Positions 18,399 to 26,648 of a stretch of 64,000 bases of DNA are shown here, piece after piece. A program made the position numbers and the translations under genes. The stretch is from Oleidesulfovibrio sp964593925 (GTDB lineage Bacteria > Desulfobacterota > Desulfovibrionia > Desulfovibrionales > Desulfovibrionaceae): positions 46,876 through 110,875 of the forward strand of contig CAZQKM010000004.1 of the NCBI GenBank assembly GCA_964593925.1, given 5' to 3'. Below the pieces are notes generated by a model that saw only the letters and a program-made list of their open reading frames with translations, did not search any database and had not been told where the DNA came from. How positions within the stretch are numbered: the stretch's first letter is position 1; every line of letters starts with the position of its first letter.

Positions 18399-18455
18399 GT
18401 CCGGGGAGAAGCACCGCACCCAAAGGCCCTCCCCCAAGGCTTGTTCTCCCCGGAC
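18399..18455. repeat. Large inverted repeat (stem with 33-nt loop)
   Basis: GTCCGGGGAGAA at 18399-18410 pairs perfectly with 18444-18455. The following bases are pyrimidine-rich but contain no clean T-run, so this is more likely an RNA structural element than a terminator. Confidence 0.6.
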
Positions 18456-18669
18456 CACCCTTTCTTTACTTTCTTCCCACATACGCCTGGTGACGTTTTC
18501 ATTCTTCTTACAAGGTCTGCAATGCTTCCACATGATGTCAGTGACCCCTTGGCCGCTGTACTCTTGTTCTGCTCAAAAATCCGCGGTTCCACTCGCTTTT
18601 CGTTACTACTGGTGCATGCCAAATGCACACTGTTCAAAGCGCGTACACCCTTTCCGGCAAAGCATCGCC

Positions 18670-18712
18670 CGAAAAAAGCAGGCACAAGGTGCCCCTGCGC
18701 CTGCTTTTTTCG
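18670..18712. terminator. Bidirectional Rho-independent terminator
   Basis: A 14-bp stem (CGAAAAAAGCAGGC / GCCTGCTTTTTTCG) with A-run and T-run on either side works on both strands. No annotated gene ends near it, which points to an untranslated transcript. Confidence 0.75.
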
Positions 18713-19365
18713 GTATACTCTCGTATGATCTCAGCGGGCATGGGGCATGCGGGCTGACCTTTCGCACACAACGCAGGTCATGTGCCTGCTCACCCATGGC
18801 TCTTCGCATTATTTGATTTTTGAGTATGGATACCCGGCTGCCCACCAGCCTTGGGAAACTTTTTTTGCGGGCAAGGGCATGTTCAAAAAAACACCACCAT
18901 AGGCCCCCGCAGGGCTTTCTCTGGCAACCATATCCAGTCACGACGGCAGAGCTGCACCTCCATGGGCACTTGACAAGCGCCTGGGTGACAGCCCCCCTAC
19001 AGCAAGGCAGCCCGCTTGCAAAATACTGGAGACAAGGAAAACTCCGACCACAGGCGACAGAGACTTGAAATTGCCTGTATCAAAGAAATGACGTAGCATA
19101 TGAAGATATTTCAGCGTTACAGCAACCCCGTACCCAAGGGCCTACGGCAAACCAGAACTGACATCTGCCCTGCCGGAACCAGCGAGGGGTTGTCCAACAG
19201 CCCCATCATGTCCCCTGCACGGCAACCATGCGCAACGCGTACATGCCGTGATCTCCGGGCCAGCTGTTTTTGGGCCTGGGAAGTATGGAAAGGCCACCCA
19301 GACATACGGGCATGCCGGGCACGGTCAGGGCCATGCGTGCCTACAGCGAGGCTACGTGGCGTATT

Positions 19366-19509
19366 TTAATGATGGTCCAGGTGTTCGCCCTTGCGGATAC
19401 GGTAACACGCTGCCCACAGGATAACGAAAAAATAAATGACAACAAGTCCCACGCCTATGAACCCTTGCGGTGTGGAGTACATGGCAACGTCGTACATTTC
19501 AGCAAACAT
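19366..19509 (-). CDS. 47-residue single-pass membrane protein
   Basis: A small open frame with a good GGGAG ribosome binding site 7 bases before its ATG. After about 16 polar residues there is one clear membrane helix (FIGVGLVVIYFFVILWAA) and a basic, His-rich end (YRIRKGEHLDHH). The positive C-terminus predicts an outside-N, inside-C orientation. I do not recognise the family. It is divergent from rlmD, and no partner gene is adjacent on its strand. The combination of RBS, helix and topology signal makes it more credible than the surrounding short frames. Confidence 0.65.
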   Translation of the reverse strand: MFAEMYDVAMYSTPQGFIGVGLVVIYFFVILWAACYRIRKGEHLDHH

Positions 19510-19615
19510 GGCAATCTCCCGGTTACACTGTGAAGATACTCATCTGTGCCGGAAAACATGGCCCGCAGTCAAGGGGTCGCATACGCCCCGCAGCTGCTGC
19601 CGGAACCAGACAATA

Positions 19616-20989
19616 ATGCAAAAAACACAGGTCATCCGACAAGGCGATATCATTACAGTGGAAATCCATGCGCTGTCCGGTGGGGGACGAGCCGTAGGCA
19701 GAGTGGACCGGCTGGCTGTTTTCATTGCCGGTGCGCTCCCCGGGCAGACAGTTTCTGCACGCATAACCGCCTGCAAAAAACGTTTTGCCGAAGCAGAGCT
19801 GCTCCATGTACTGACAGCTGCCCCCAATGAGATAGACCCGTTTTGCCCCCACTTTCAGCAGTGCGGCGGCTGCGCCTGGCAACATATGCCTTATGCAGAG
19901 CAGCTGCGCTGGAAGCAGCGCATTGTCACAGATGCCTTGGTCCGCATCGGCAAATACGCCGCACCCGAGACAGCACCGCCTCTTCCTTCTCCCCGCCAAT
20001 ATTTTTTTCGTAACAAAATGGAATTTGCCTTTGGCCAGGACCATGCGGGGCGCCTTTGCCTGGGGCTGCGTGCCAGGGGCTCGCATCAGATTGTTGAAGT
20101 AACGCAGTGCCGTCTGCAATCAGAACGCACCATGCAGGTGCTTAAGCTGGTACGACAGCAGGCCCGTGCCTCGGGTCTTGCCGCATGGACCCCTGAAAAA
20201 AACTCCGGCTTTTTCCGCCATCTTGTTATCCGGGAGACACAGTCCACCGGGCAGTGTACAGTGCAACTGATTACTGCTCCCGGCAGGCCGCCCTGTCCTG
20301 CTGGGGCCATATTTGGTAAAGAGCTTGGTGCCGAACTGCTCAACGCTGGCCTTGGGGTAAGCGGCTATACCCATGCCGCAAGAGAAGACCACGCGCAACT
20401 GGCCAAAGCCGAAAGAACCCTGCACAGTATGGGCGAAACCCACCTTGTGGAACATATCGGCAAAAACAAGTTCCGCCTGTCTCCTGATGCCTTTTTTCAG
20501 ACCAATACCAGTGCCACAGAGCTGCTCGTCCGTACGGTGCTTGAGTACGCCCGCCCAACGGGCATTGTCTGGGATATGTACTGCGGCGTGGGTTTGATGG
20601 GGTTATCAGCTGCGGATATGGCCGACCATGTCGTGGGGTTTGAACTTTCGCCACAGGCGGTACAGGACGCCCGCAACAACGCCACATTGCAAGGACATGA
20701 CAATGCAACCTTTTTTGCAGGCGACCTGCGCCACAGCATGGCAAGACACCCCGCAGATCCCCATGTGGCCATTACGGACCCGCCCCGTGCGGGCATGCAT
20801 CCACAGGTGATCAAAGCCCTGCTGCAACGCGCGCCCAAACGCATTGTCTATGTCTCGTGCGACCCGGCAACCCTGGCGCGCGACCTTGCCGCACTAGATG
20901 CAACATACAAACTCTGCCAGGTGCAGCCTGTGGATATGTTCCCGCACTCTGCACATATTGAAACCGTTGCATTGCTCACACACCGGTGA
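19616..20989 (+). CDS. rlmD: 23S rRNA (uracil-C5)-methyltransferase, RlmD/RumA family
   Basis: A 457-residue RNA m5U methyltransferase. An N-terminal TRAM-like domain (about 1-60) is followed by the iron-sulfur cluster cysteines in CPHFQQCGGCAWQH, with a fourth Cys in VTQCRLQ. The SAM-binding domain has DMYCGVGLMGL, and the catalytic Cys is in VSCDPATLARD. It could methylate U1939 (RlmD) or U747 (RlmC); length and cluster fit RlmD. The ATG 19616 matches homologue starts; the frame stays open 60 codons upstream but that part is not domain-like and overlaps the divergent small gene. Confidence 0.9.
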   Translation: MQKTQVIRQGDIITVEIHALSGGGRAVGRVDRLAVFIAGALPGQTVSARITACKKRFAEAELLHVLTAAPNEIDPFCPHFQQCGGCAWQHMPYAEQLRWKQRIVTDALVRIGKYAAPETAPPLPSPRQYFFRNKMEFAFGQDHAGRLCLGLRARGSHQIVEVTQCRLQSERTMQVLKLVRQQARASGLAAWTPEKNSGFFRHLVIRETQSTGQCTVQLITAPGRPPCPAGAIFGKELGAELLNAGLGVSGYTHAAREDHAQLAKAERTLHSMGETHLVEHIGKNKFRLSPDAFFQTNTSATELLVRTVLEYARPTGIVWDMYCGVGLMGLSAADMADHVVGFELSPQAVQDARNNATLQGHDNATFFAGDLRHSMARHPADPHVAITDPPRAGMHPQVIKALLQRAPKRIVYVSCDPATLARDLAALDATYKLCQVQPVDMFPHSAHIETVALLTHR

Positions 20990-21041
20990 TAAAAGTAGCG
21001 CCCGCAGATGATAAAAAGCACATGCCCGCCTCGGCGCCCCG

Positions 21042-21070
21042 TTGACTTGGCCCCTCGGGCATGGTATAGT
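21042..21070 (+). promoter_or_regulatory. Sigma-70 promoter of the F0 (atpZIBE) operon
   Basis: TTGACT at 21042-21047 and TATAGT at 21065-21070 are separated by exactly 17 bp, about 75 bp before the atpZ start codon. Confidence 0.75.
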
Positions 21071-21080
21071 ATGCCCTAAT

Positions 21081-21099
21081 TTGTGAAGGAATGCACGAA
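21081..21099 (+). promoter_or_regulatory. Candidate Rex operator at the F0 operon transcription start
   Basis: TTGTGAAGGAATGCACGAA resembles the Rex palindrome TTGTGAA-N4-TTCACAA: the left half is perfect and the right half is diverged. It covers about +5 to +23 relative to the predicted promoter, an ideal place for repression. The rex gene lies at the end of the same cluster, and Rex control of atp genes has been predicted in Desulfovibrionales. Confidence 0.6.
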
Positions 21100-21142
21100 C
21101 CAGATGTCATATACTCTGCCGGGTCCGGCGGTATAACACGGT

Positions 21143-21421
21143 ATGCCTGTCATGTTCTTTAAAAAGTTCAAACTCGACAAAAGCAGTACCAATGCCTTGG
21201 GCTTGGCAGGCATCATGGGATTGCACATGGTCACGCATACCTTTGTTGGTGGCGTGGCAGGCTACTATCTTGACAGATGGCTGGAGACCAAGCCATGGTT
21301 GTTGATAGTTTTTTTGCTGCTTGGTGTCAGTGCCGGATTCAGAAGTGTATTCCAAGACACACAAAAGTTGTTGCAAAAACAGGCAAAAAACGATGCTGAA
21401 AAACATCATACAAGGGATTGA
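21143..21421 (+). CDS. atpZ: AtpZ-like F0 accessory membrane protein
   Basis: A 92-residue protein with two membrane helices: a Gly-rich first one around residues 20-40 with the family turn GGVAGYYLDRWLETKPW, and a second at about 50-67. A charged tail follows. AtpZ-type proteins accompany AtpI and assist c-ring assembly or cation supply for the ATP synthase. Its 3' end overlaps atpI by 29 bp, indicating translational coupling. Confidence 0.82.
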   Translation: MPVMFFKKFKLDKSSTNALGLAGIMGLHMVTHTFVGGVAGYYLDRWLETKPWLLIVFLLLGVSAGFRSVFQDTQKLLQKQAKNDAEKHHTRD

Positions 21422-21827
21422 TGCATACCTGTGGCGTAAAGGCCTCAAAGCGCATGAGCCCCGCGTACTTGCCCGCAACCAGACACTGTTGACAGCCGGA
21501 TTTATTTTGTTGGCAGCAGGACTGGGCTGGAAATTTCCATGGCTGTGCTGGCTGGCTGTAAGTGCCGGGCTGGCCACATGGAATTTTTACTTGTTGGCAC
21601 GATGTATTCAGCAACTTGCCCTGGGTACGTTTACAAAGGCCATTGTGCTGGAGCTGCTGTGCAGTTTCTACGGCAGACTGGCTGTAGCCGGCGGTGTCAT
21701 CGTCGGTCTGACCATTGGCTTCAAGGCGTCGCCCGTTGCGCTGCTTGCAGGGTTTTCAACGCCCATGGCCACCGTGTTGTTCTGGACGCTTTCCAGGGTA
21801 ACCGGGCATAACATCAAGGAGGCATGA
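21393..21827 (+). CDS. atpI: ATP synthase subunit I-like protein
   Basis: A 144-residue protein with four predicted membrane helices, fitting the AtpI family, which helps to assemble the c ring. I start it at ATG 21393 (MLKNIIQGID) inside the end of atpZ; the upstream open frame only shadows atpZ. It ends 4 bp before the ATG of atpB. Confidence 0.8.
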   Translation: MLKNIIQGIDAYLWRKGLKAHEPRVLARNQTLLTAGFILLAAGLGWKFPWLCWLAVSAGLATWNFYLLARCIQQLALGTFTKAIVLELLCSFYGRLAVAGGVIVGLTIGFKASPVALLAGFSTPMATVLFWTLSRVTGHNIKEA

Positions 21828-21831
21828 GGGA

Positions 21832-22533
21832 ATGGCAAGCGGACTGCCGCATCCGGTACTCCTCAGTGACCTGGCAGGACTGGGTTACATTACTGTCGGC
21901 GGACAAGTCGTCGAGTTCAAACATGTTTTCTATACATGGATAGTCATGGGCCTGTTATTTGCCACAGCTTTTATCGTGCGCGGCAGGCTTCAGATGAACC
22001 CCGGTAGACTGCAAAACGTCTTTGAAGTAATGATAGGCGGACTTGAAGAGTTCGTCGTTGGCATCACCGGCGAAGACGGTCGCAAGGTTTACCCCATACT
22101 CATCGTGTTCTTTTTGTTTATTCTTTGTATGAACCTCACGGGGCTCATACCCGGATTTGACGCTCCCACAGCCAACATCAATACCACTGCCGCCCTGGCG
22201 CTGGTCTGTTTCATCTACTACAACTATATCGGCCTGCGCCGCTGGGGGCCCGGCTATATCAAACATTTCATGGGGCCCATATGGTGGCTTTCACCGCTCA
22301 TGTTGCCTTTGGAACTCATCAGCCATTGCGCGCGTCCGCTTTCGCTTTCCCTACGTTTGTTCGGCAACATTCGTGGTGAAGAAATCGTTTTGGTACTATT
22401 CTTTGTCATGGCACCTGTTTTGGGCACCATTCCCATCTATTTCCTGTTTATCCTGGCCAAGACGCTACAGGCATTCATTTTCTTCATGCTTGCCACAATC
22501 TACCTCAAAGGCTCTCTGGAGCATGCCCACTAG
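21832..22533 (+). CDS. atpB: F0F1 ATP synthase subunit a
   Basis: A 233-residue polytopic membrane protein forming the ion half-channels of F0. It has the family signature LSLRLFGNIRGEEIVL carrying the essential Arg, the LTGLIPGFD motif, and a C-terminal helix with FILAKTLQAFIFFMLATIY. It lies in the order atpZ-atpI-atpB-atpE. The F1 genes and subunit b are not in the window, a split arrangement known in Desulfovibrio. Confidence 0.97.
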   Translation: MASGLPHPVLLSDLAGLGYITVGGQVVEFKHVFYTWIVMGLLFATAFIVRGRLQMNPGRLQNVFEVMIGGLEEFVVGITGEDGRKVYPILIVFFLFILCMNLTGLIPGFDAPTANINTTAALALVCFIYYNYIGLRRWGPGYIKHFMGPIWWLSPLMLPLELISHCARPLSLSLRLFGNIRGEEIVLVLFFVMAPVLGTIPIYFLFILAKTLQAFIFFMLATIYLKGSLEHAH

Positions 22534-22587
22534 TGGGGGAAATGGTCTTTGACCAACAACATAATGTACACCTAGGAAGGAGCTATC

Positions 22588-22890
22588 ATGCGTAAACTTT
22601 TGATGATCACCCTGAATACTCTGGCCATTCTTTCCGTTGCCTCTGTGGCCTTTGCGGCAGAATCCCAAAGCGCCGGCGGCCTGACATTCTTTGGCGCAGC
22701 CATTGGTATGGCCATTGCCGCTGCAGGCTGCGGTATCGGTCAGGGCATGGGCCTGAAAGGCGCATGTGAAGGCACTGCCCGCAATCCCGAAGCCAGTGGT
22801 AAAATCATGGTTTCTTTGATTTTGGGTCTGGCCTTTATTGAATCCCTGGCCATTTACGCACTTGTGGTAAACCTGATGCTGATCCTCTAA
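22588..22890 (+). CDS. atpE: F0F1 ATP synthase subunit c
   Basis: A 100-residue proteolipid with an N-terminal signal-like segment ending near AFAAES, then two membrane helices. The polar loop is ARNPEA, and the ion-carrying Glu lies in LAFIESLAIYAL. A Gln in helix 1 (GIGQG), the Glu followed by Ser, and a Tyr five residues later match side chains that bind sodium in sodium-type c rings. A strong terminator follows at 22916-22940. Confidence 0.96.
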   Translation: MRKLLMITLNTLAILSVASVAFAAESQSAGGLTFFGAAIGMAIAAAGCGIGQGMGLKGACEGTARNPEASGKIMVSLILGLAFIESLAIYALVVNLMLIL

Positions 22891-22915
22891 ACAATCCCAG
22901 AGTTTTCATGTTATA

Positions 22916-22940
22916 AGGCCGGGGCTTCCCGGCCTCTTTT
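22916..22940 (+). terminator. Terminator after atpE
   Basis: An 8-bp stem (AGGCCGGG / CCCGGCCT) with a GCTT loop is followed by CTTTT, 25 bp after the atpE stop. Confidence 0.85.
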
Positions 22941-23011
22941 GTGTGGAATCTCCCCATTTTTTTGTGCGTTATTTATTTCACATTTATCTCCAACCGTAGT
23001 ACTGTTATTTC

Positions 23012-23653
23012 ATGAACGTAAAAAGTGAACATATTCCCCGTGCCACCATCCAGCGCCTTGCCATGTATGTCCAGGTGCTGGAAAGCCTGTTGCAAGAGGG
23101 TGTGGAAGTCATATCCTCAGGTCCGCTGGCACGGGCCTGCAATGTCAATGCTTCTCAGATTCGTAAAGATCTTGCCTATTTTGGCGAGTTTGGTGTCCGG
23201 GGAGTGGGCTATCATGTAAAAAATCTCATTGCATCCATCAGCAACGCGCTGGGAGTTGATCGCCAGTGGAATACCGTGCTTGTAGGGGTGGGTAACTTGG
23301 GCCGTGCCCTGCTTAACCACAAGGAATTCAAGCTGCGGGGGTTCCATATCGTGGGGGCATTTGATTGCGACCCCTTTAAAATTGGCGAAGAGATTTCTGG
23401 GCTGGAAGTGGTCTGCACCAAACGCCTGAAAGAACGTATCCACGACCTTAATGCAGAAATAGGCATCATCACCACCCCGCCCGAACGGGCACAGCGCGCT
23501 GCAAACTATCTTATTGAAGCGGGCATAAAAGGTATATTGAACTACGCCCCGGCCCGTATACACGTGCCGGATGATACCTTTGTAGAATATGTGGACTTTT
23601 TCCACTATCTATACGCGTTGTCCTTTAATCTGACCTTTAACAAACGCGGCTAG
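23012..23653 (+). CDS. rex: Redox-sensing transcriptional repressor Rex
   Basis: A 213-residue Rex protein. The N-terminal winged helix (about 1-80) includes SQIRKDLAYFGEFG, and the Rossmann domain has GVGNLGRAL for NAD(H). Rex binds operators when NADH is low and lets go when NADH is high, linking energy genes to redox state. It sits directly downstream of the F0 genes behind a terminator, an arrangement conserved in Desulfovibrio, and a likely operator is present at 21081-21099. Confidence 0.95.
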   Translation: MNVKSEHIPRATIQRLAMYVQVLESLLQEGVEVISSGPLARACNVNASQIRKDLAYFGEFGVRGVGYHVKNLIASISNALGVDRQWNTVLVGVGNLGRALLNHKEFKLRGFHIVGAFDCDPFKIGEEISGLEVVCTKRLKERIHDLNAEIGIITTPPERAQRAANYLIEAGIKGILNYAPARIHVPDDTFVEYVDFFHYLYALSFNLTFNKRG

Positions 23654-23730
23654 CAGTTGGTTGGGCCGGGGGCTGCCCCACGGCTGCTACCCACGGCCTT
23701 GTTTGCAGACAAGCAGTTTCAGGATACCCA

Positions 23731-24693
23731 ATGACTAGACACGCCATTGCCCTGCTTACGGACTTTGGCCTTGCCGACCCTTATGTGGGGCAGATGAAAG
23801 CGGTACTGGCAACCCTTGTGCCCCACGTTTCCGTGTTGGATCTTTGCCATAACATACACGCACACGACATTGACCAGGCTGCGCTCTTTTTATCTGCCAG
23901 TTTTGCGTACTATCCACCGGATACACTTTTCATCACCGTAGTGGATCCCGGCGTGGGCACAACGCGCAGACTCCTGTATGTAGAAACCTCTGAGTACGGC
24001 TTTCTAGCACCGGATAACGGTGTACTCGGTCCCATCATTACCGAGCATCCAACGCATATCTGGCAGATTACCCCCCACGCCGAACAACTGGCGTTTGCCT
24101 GCCTGCGTCACAAAGACCTGACCCTGCCTCTGCATGCTGCAACAAACAGTGCCCCCTGTCATGGTCCCAAGGGCACCCCCTACTCTTTTTCTCAGGTACC
24201 CTATGGTACTGTGACGGACGAGCCCAGTGCCACGTTTCACGGCCGAGATATCCTTGCTCCCCTTGCAGCGCTCTTGTGCCACGGAACTTCTCCAGCGCAG
24301 GTGGGGCACCCCATTGCACAGGAAGACATCGTACCTTTTCGCCGTGGCACAGCCACCGGTGATGCGCGGCACTTCAAGGCCTTTGTCCTGCATATTGACC
24401 GATTTGGAAATATCCAGACCAATGCCCCCAGCCTGGAATGGCTACCAGTTATCAGAGGCTGGCCCGGCGCAATGGTACAATGCGGAGACAGACAGTACCC
24501 GTTGCACATTGTACACACCTACGACAACCTGTCCTCTCCCACCCCCAACATGTCCCCTGCCAATGGCTGCCCCATGGGCTTGCTGCCCTCCAGTCAGGGA
24601 ATGCTTGAAATTGCCTGTAACACCGCCTCTGCCGCAGCTGTGCTGAATGTTGCCCCGGGCGATTCGCTTGCAGTCTATGCTGCAAGACGTTAG
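23731..24693 (+). CDS. SAM hydroxide adenosyltransferase (DUF62) family protein
   Basis: A 320-residue DUF62 protein that, by family, hydrolyses S-adenosylmethionine to adenosine and methionine. Seen here are the N-terminal ALLTDFGLADPYVGQMKA, the VVDPGVGT loop, the APDNG motif and the C-terminal DRFGNIQTN. It starts 77 bp after rex and ends 9 bp before cobS, so the two are probably cotranscribed. A true fluorinase/chlorinase role is unlikely. Confidence 0.88.
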   Translation: MTRHAIALLTDFGLADPYVGQMKAVLATLVPHVSVLDLCHNIHAHDIDQAALFLSASFAYYPPDTLFITVVDPGVGTTRRLLYVETSEYGFLAPDNGVLGPIITEHPTHIWQITPHAEQLAFACLRHKDLTLPLHAATNSAPCHGPKGTPYSFSQVPYGTVTDEPSATFHGRDILAPLAALLCHGTSPAQVGHPIAQEDIVPFRRGTATGDARHFKAFVLHIDRFGNIQTNAPSLEWLPVIRGWPGAMVQCGDRQYPLHIVHTYDNLSSPTPNMSPANGCPMGLLPSSQGMLEIACNTASAAAVLNVAPGDSLAVYAARR

Positions 24694-24702
24694 AGACTGC
24701 TC

Positions 24703-25485
24703 ATGATGTCGCATTTTTTTCGCTTTCGCCTGCTACTGCACGCCGAATTGCAGGTGCTCCTGGATGGTCTGGCATTCATGACACGACTATGCCCGGCCCG
24801 CTCTGTCACACCGGATACTCTGGCCGCCACCATGCCCCGTATGCCCCTGTTCGGGCTCGTGGTGGGAGCGGTCTGTGTCGTCCCCCTGTGGCTCGGCGCG
24901 GCACAGGGGCATGCACTTGTACAAAGCTGGCTGTATGTGGCCGCAAGTGCGTGGTTGACGCGGGGCTTGCACTGGGACGGCTGGGCCGATCTATGGGATG
25001 CGTGGGGCAGCCAGGCGCAAGGAGAGCGTTTCTGGAATATTATCAAAGACAGCCGCATGGGGGCCTTTGGCGCCATGGGTATTGTTCTCGGTATGGGGGG
25101 ATGCATGGCAGCCGCCACAGAGCTACTGCGTACAGCACCCCATGCACATGCTCTGGACACACTGTTATGGGCACCTGTCTTGGGTCGTAGTGCCTGTGTC
25201 ATACTCGCGCGGTGTGGTACGAAGGCCAGTTGTTCCACACTGGGCAGACAATTTATTGAGGGAGCAACCCCGCAGGCCCTCATTATCAGTACGGCCCTGT
25301 GTATCGGGCTTGGGCTGGGTCTGGTGGGTGTCAGAACTTTGATCATCTCAATGGGTATACTTGCCCCTGCGCTGGTGCTTCTTGCCCGGCTGGCCCGCAG
25401 GCAACAGGGGCTCAACGGTGACTTTCTGGGGGCAGTCATCATCTGGGGCGAACTTTCTGCCTTACTGGGTGCGGTTATGGCCTGA
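24703..25485 (+). CDS. cobS: Adenosylcobinamide-GDP ribazoletransferase (cobalamin synthase)
   Basis: A 260-residue membrane enzyme joining adenosylcobinamide-GDP to alpha-ribazole in the last steps of B12 synthesis. Key motifs are RGLHWDGWADLWDAWGS with the catalytic Asp residues and DSRMGAFG, followed by several membrane helices. Other cob genes are not adjacent, and no cobalamin riboswitch is visible upstream. Confidence 0.92.
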   Translation: MMSHFFRFRLLLHAELQVLLDGLAFMTRLCPARSVTPDTLAATMPRMPLFGLVVGAVCVVPLWLGAAQGHALVQSWLYVAASAWLTRGLHWDGWADLWDAWGSQAQGERFWNIIKDSRMGAFGAMGIVLGMGGCMAAATELLRTAPHAHALDTLLWAPVLGRSACVILARCGTKASCSTLGRQFIEGATPQALIISTALCIGLGLGLVGVRTLIISMGILAPALVLLARLARRQQGLNGDFLGAVIIWGELSALLGAVMA

Positions 25486-25583
25486 TCTTTGCTATCCATC
25501 GTATGACAGGCCCATGTACCGCCCTGTGCGGCTGCACCGGTTCTTCATGGGTTCAGCGCACACCAATTCAGGAGTATTGTTTC

Positions 25584-26027
25584 ATGCCAGGCCCGTTTGC
25601 GTTTAAGTTGCAACAAATTCTGACATACCGCACGCAGCTTGAAGAGCAGGCAAAGATGTTGTTTGCCAAAGCGCAACACGAGTATCAGACCCAGGCGGCA
25701 CATGTGGAAACCTTGCGGGAAACGTTGGACACGCATATGGGGCAACTGTATGCCGACCCCACCATGTCTCAAGCTGACCGGTGGCTCGCCCATAACTATA
25801 TACAGGCCGTCAAACAGGATATTCAACGCGCGGAACAGCGCCTGCTGCAACTGGCACAAGAACTGACACGCGCAAGGCAACGACTCATCCAATGCTCGCA
25901 AGACCGCAAGTTACTGGATACACTAAAAGAAAAACAGGCAAGGCAGTACCGTCATGAAGAAATGCGTACCGAACAACACACCAATGACGAAACAGCCACA
26001 CTTCGTTATCGGCCTCCGTCTTTCTAA
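25584..26027 (+). CDS. fliJ: Flagellar export protein FliJ
   Basis: A 147-residue, almost wholly coiled-coil protein with the FliJ start FAFKLQQILTYRTQLEEQAK. FliJ is the central stalk-like part of the flagellar export ATPase. The ATG 25584 has AGGAG upstream and matches homologues. Its 3' end overlaps the next gene by 74 bp. No fliI is in the window, so it is away from the main flagellar cluster. Confidence 0.85.
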   Translation: MPGPFAFKLQQILTYRTQLEEQAKMLFAKAQHEYQTQAAHVETLRETLDTHMGQLYADPTMSQADRWLAHNYIQAVKQDIQRAEQRLLQLAQELTRARQRLIQCSQDRKLLDTLKEKQARQYRHEEMRTEQHTNDETATLRYRPPSF

Positions 26028-26646
26028 GCTGTGCAAATGGCTTTTTTTGGCAGTGAGCATAAAGCTGAGCGTGCTCGCCCTCGTGATGTGGAACGGACCA
26101 GTGGCAGCTGTTCCCCTGCCGAAACAGCAAGTATCACAGACCGCTCTTTCTACAGCCCCTGTAGACTCACCTACTGCCCCCGCCCCAGCGCCCTTTGTTA
26201 CCGGTCCCATATTGCTCTCTGCTGCTCCGGCCATGGCGGCTGAAGAACCCGCCGCTGAAGCCGGCACTGATATCAGCATGCAACGTGAGGCTCTTTTGCG
26301 CAAGGCAGATGAGCTGAACCGGCGCGAGGCTGACATGCGCAAGCTGGAGCAAGATCTGGACAAGAAGCTGCAAGACTTGCAGGCCCTGGAAGCACGTCTG
26401 AAAAAAATGCTGGAAAACGCTAACGAAGTTAAAGATAAAAAATTGCAACACCTGGTGGATGTCTATTCCAACATGAAAGCAAAACAGGCTGCCACTGTAT
26501 TGGAAACCCTGGACGAAAAAATTGCCGTCAAAATACTGGCAGGCATGCGTGGCAGACAAGCCGGTGAAATTCTCTCTTTTGTCAATGCCCAAAAGGCAGC
26601 CCGCCTTTCTGAAGCGCTGACCAAAATGCAACTCCCCTTTGAGTAG
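25954..26646 (+). CDS. motE: MotE-like flagellar stator chaperone (MgtE-N domain)
   Basis: A 230-residue protein: a short cytoplasmic start, a membrane anchor near residues 25-50, an Ala/Pro-rich linker, a coiled coil (about 110-160) and a C-terminal MgtE-N-like domain with VYSNMKAKQAATVLETLDEKIAVKILAGM spread over it. This is the layout of the periplasmic MotE family that stabilises flagellar motor proteins. The start overlaps fliJ; a second ATG at 25984 is possible. Confidence 0.8.
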   Translation: MKKCVPNNTPMTKQPHFVIGLRLSKLCKWLFLAVSIKLSVLALVMWNGPVAAVPLPKQQVSQTALSTAPVDSPTAPAPAPFVTGPILLSAAPAMAAEEPAAEAGTDISMQREALLRKADELNRREADMRKLEQDLDKKLQDLQALEARLKKMLENANEVKDKKLQHLVDVYSNMKAKQAATVLETLDEKIAVKILAGMRGRQAGEILSFVNAQKAARLSEALTKMQLPFE

Positions 26647-26648
26647 CC

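Larger units (their letters stand above)
18071..19365. other. Long gene-free stretch with strong hairpins; possible untranslated RNA
   Basis: Nearly 1.3 kb without a supportable gene. On the plus strand a TATAAT at 18280-18285, with TTTTCA 17 bp upstream, could start a transcript. A 12-bp inverted repeat (GTCCGGGGAGAA / TTCTCCCCGGAC) spans 18399-18455, and a terminator-quality hairpin lies at 18670-18712. The sequence does not match tmRNA, RNase P or SRP RNA signatures that I can recognise. Confidence 0.4.

Noticed and set aside
24600..24702. Cobalamin riboswitch before cobS
   Set aside because: cobS follows the preceding gene by 9 bp and none of the B12-box motifs is present.
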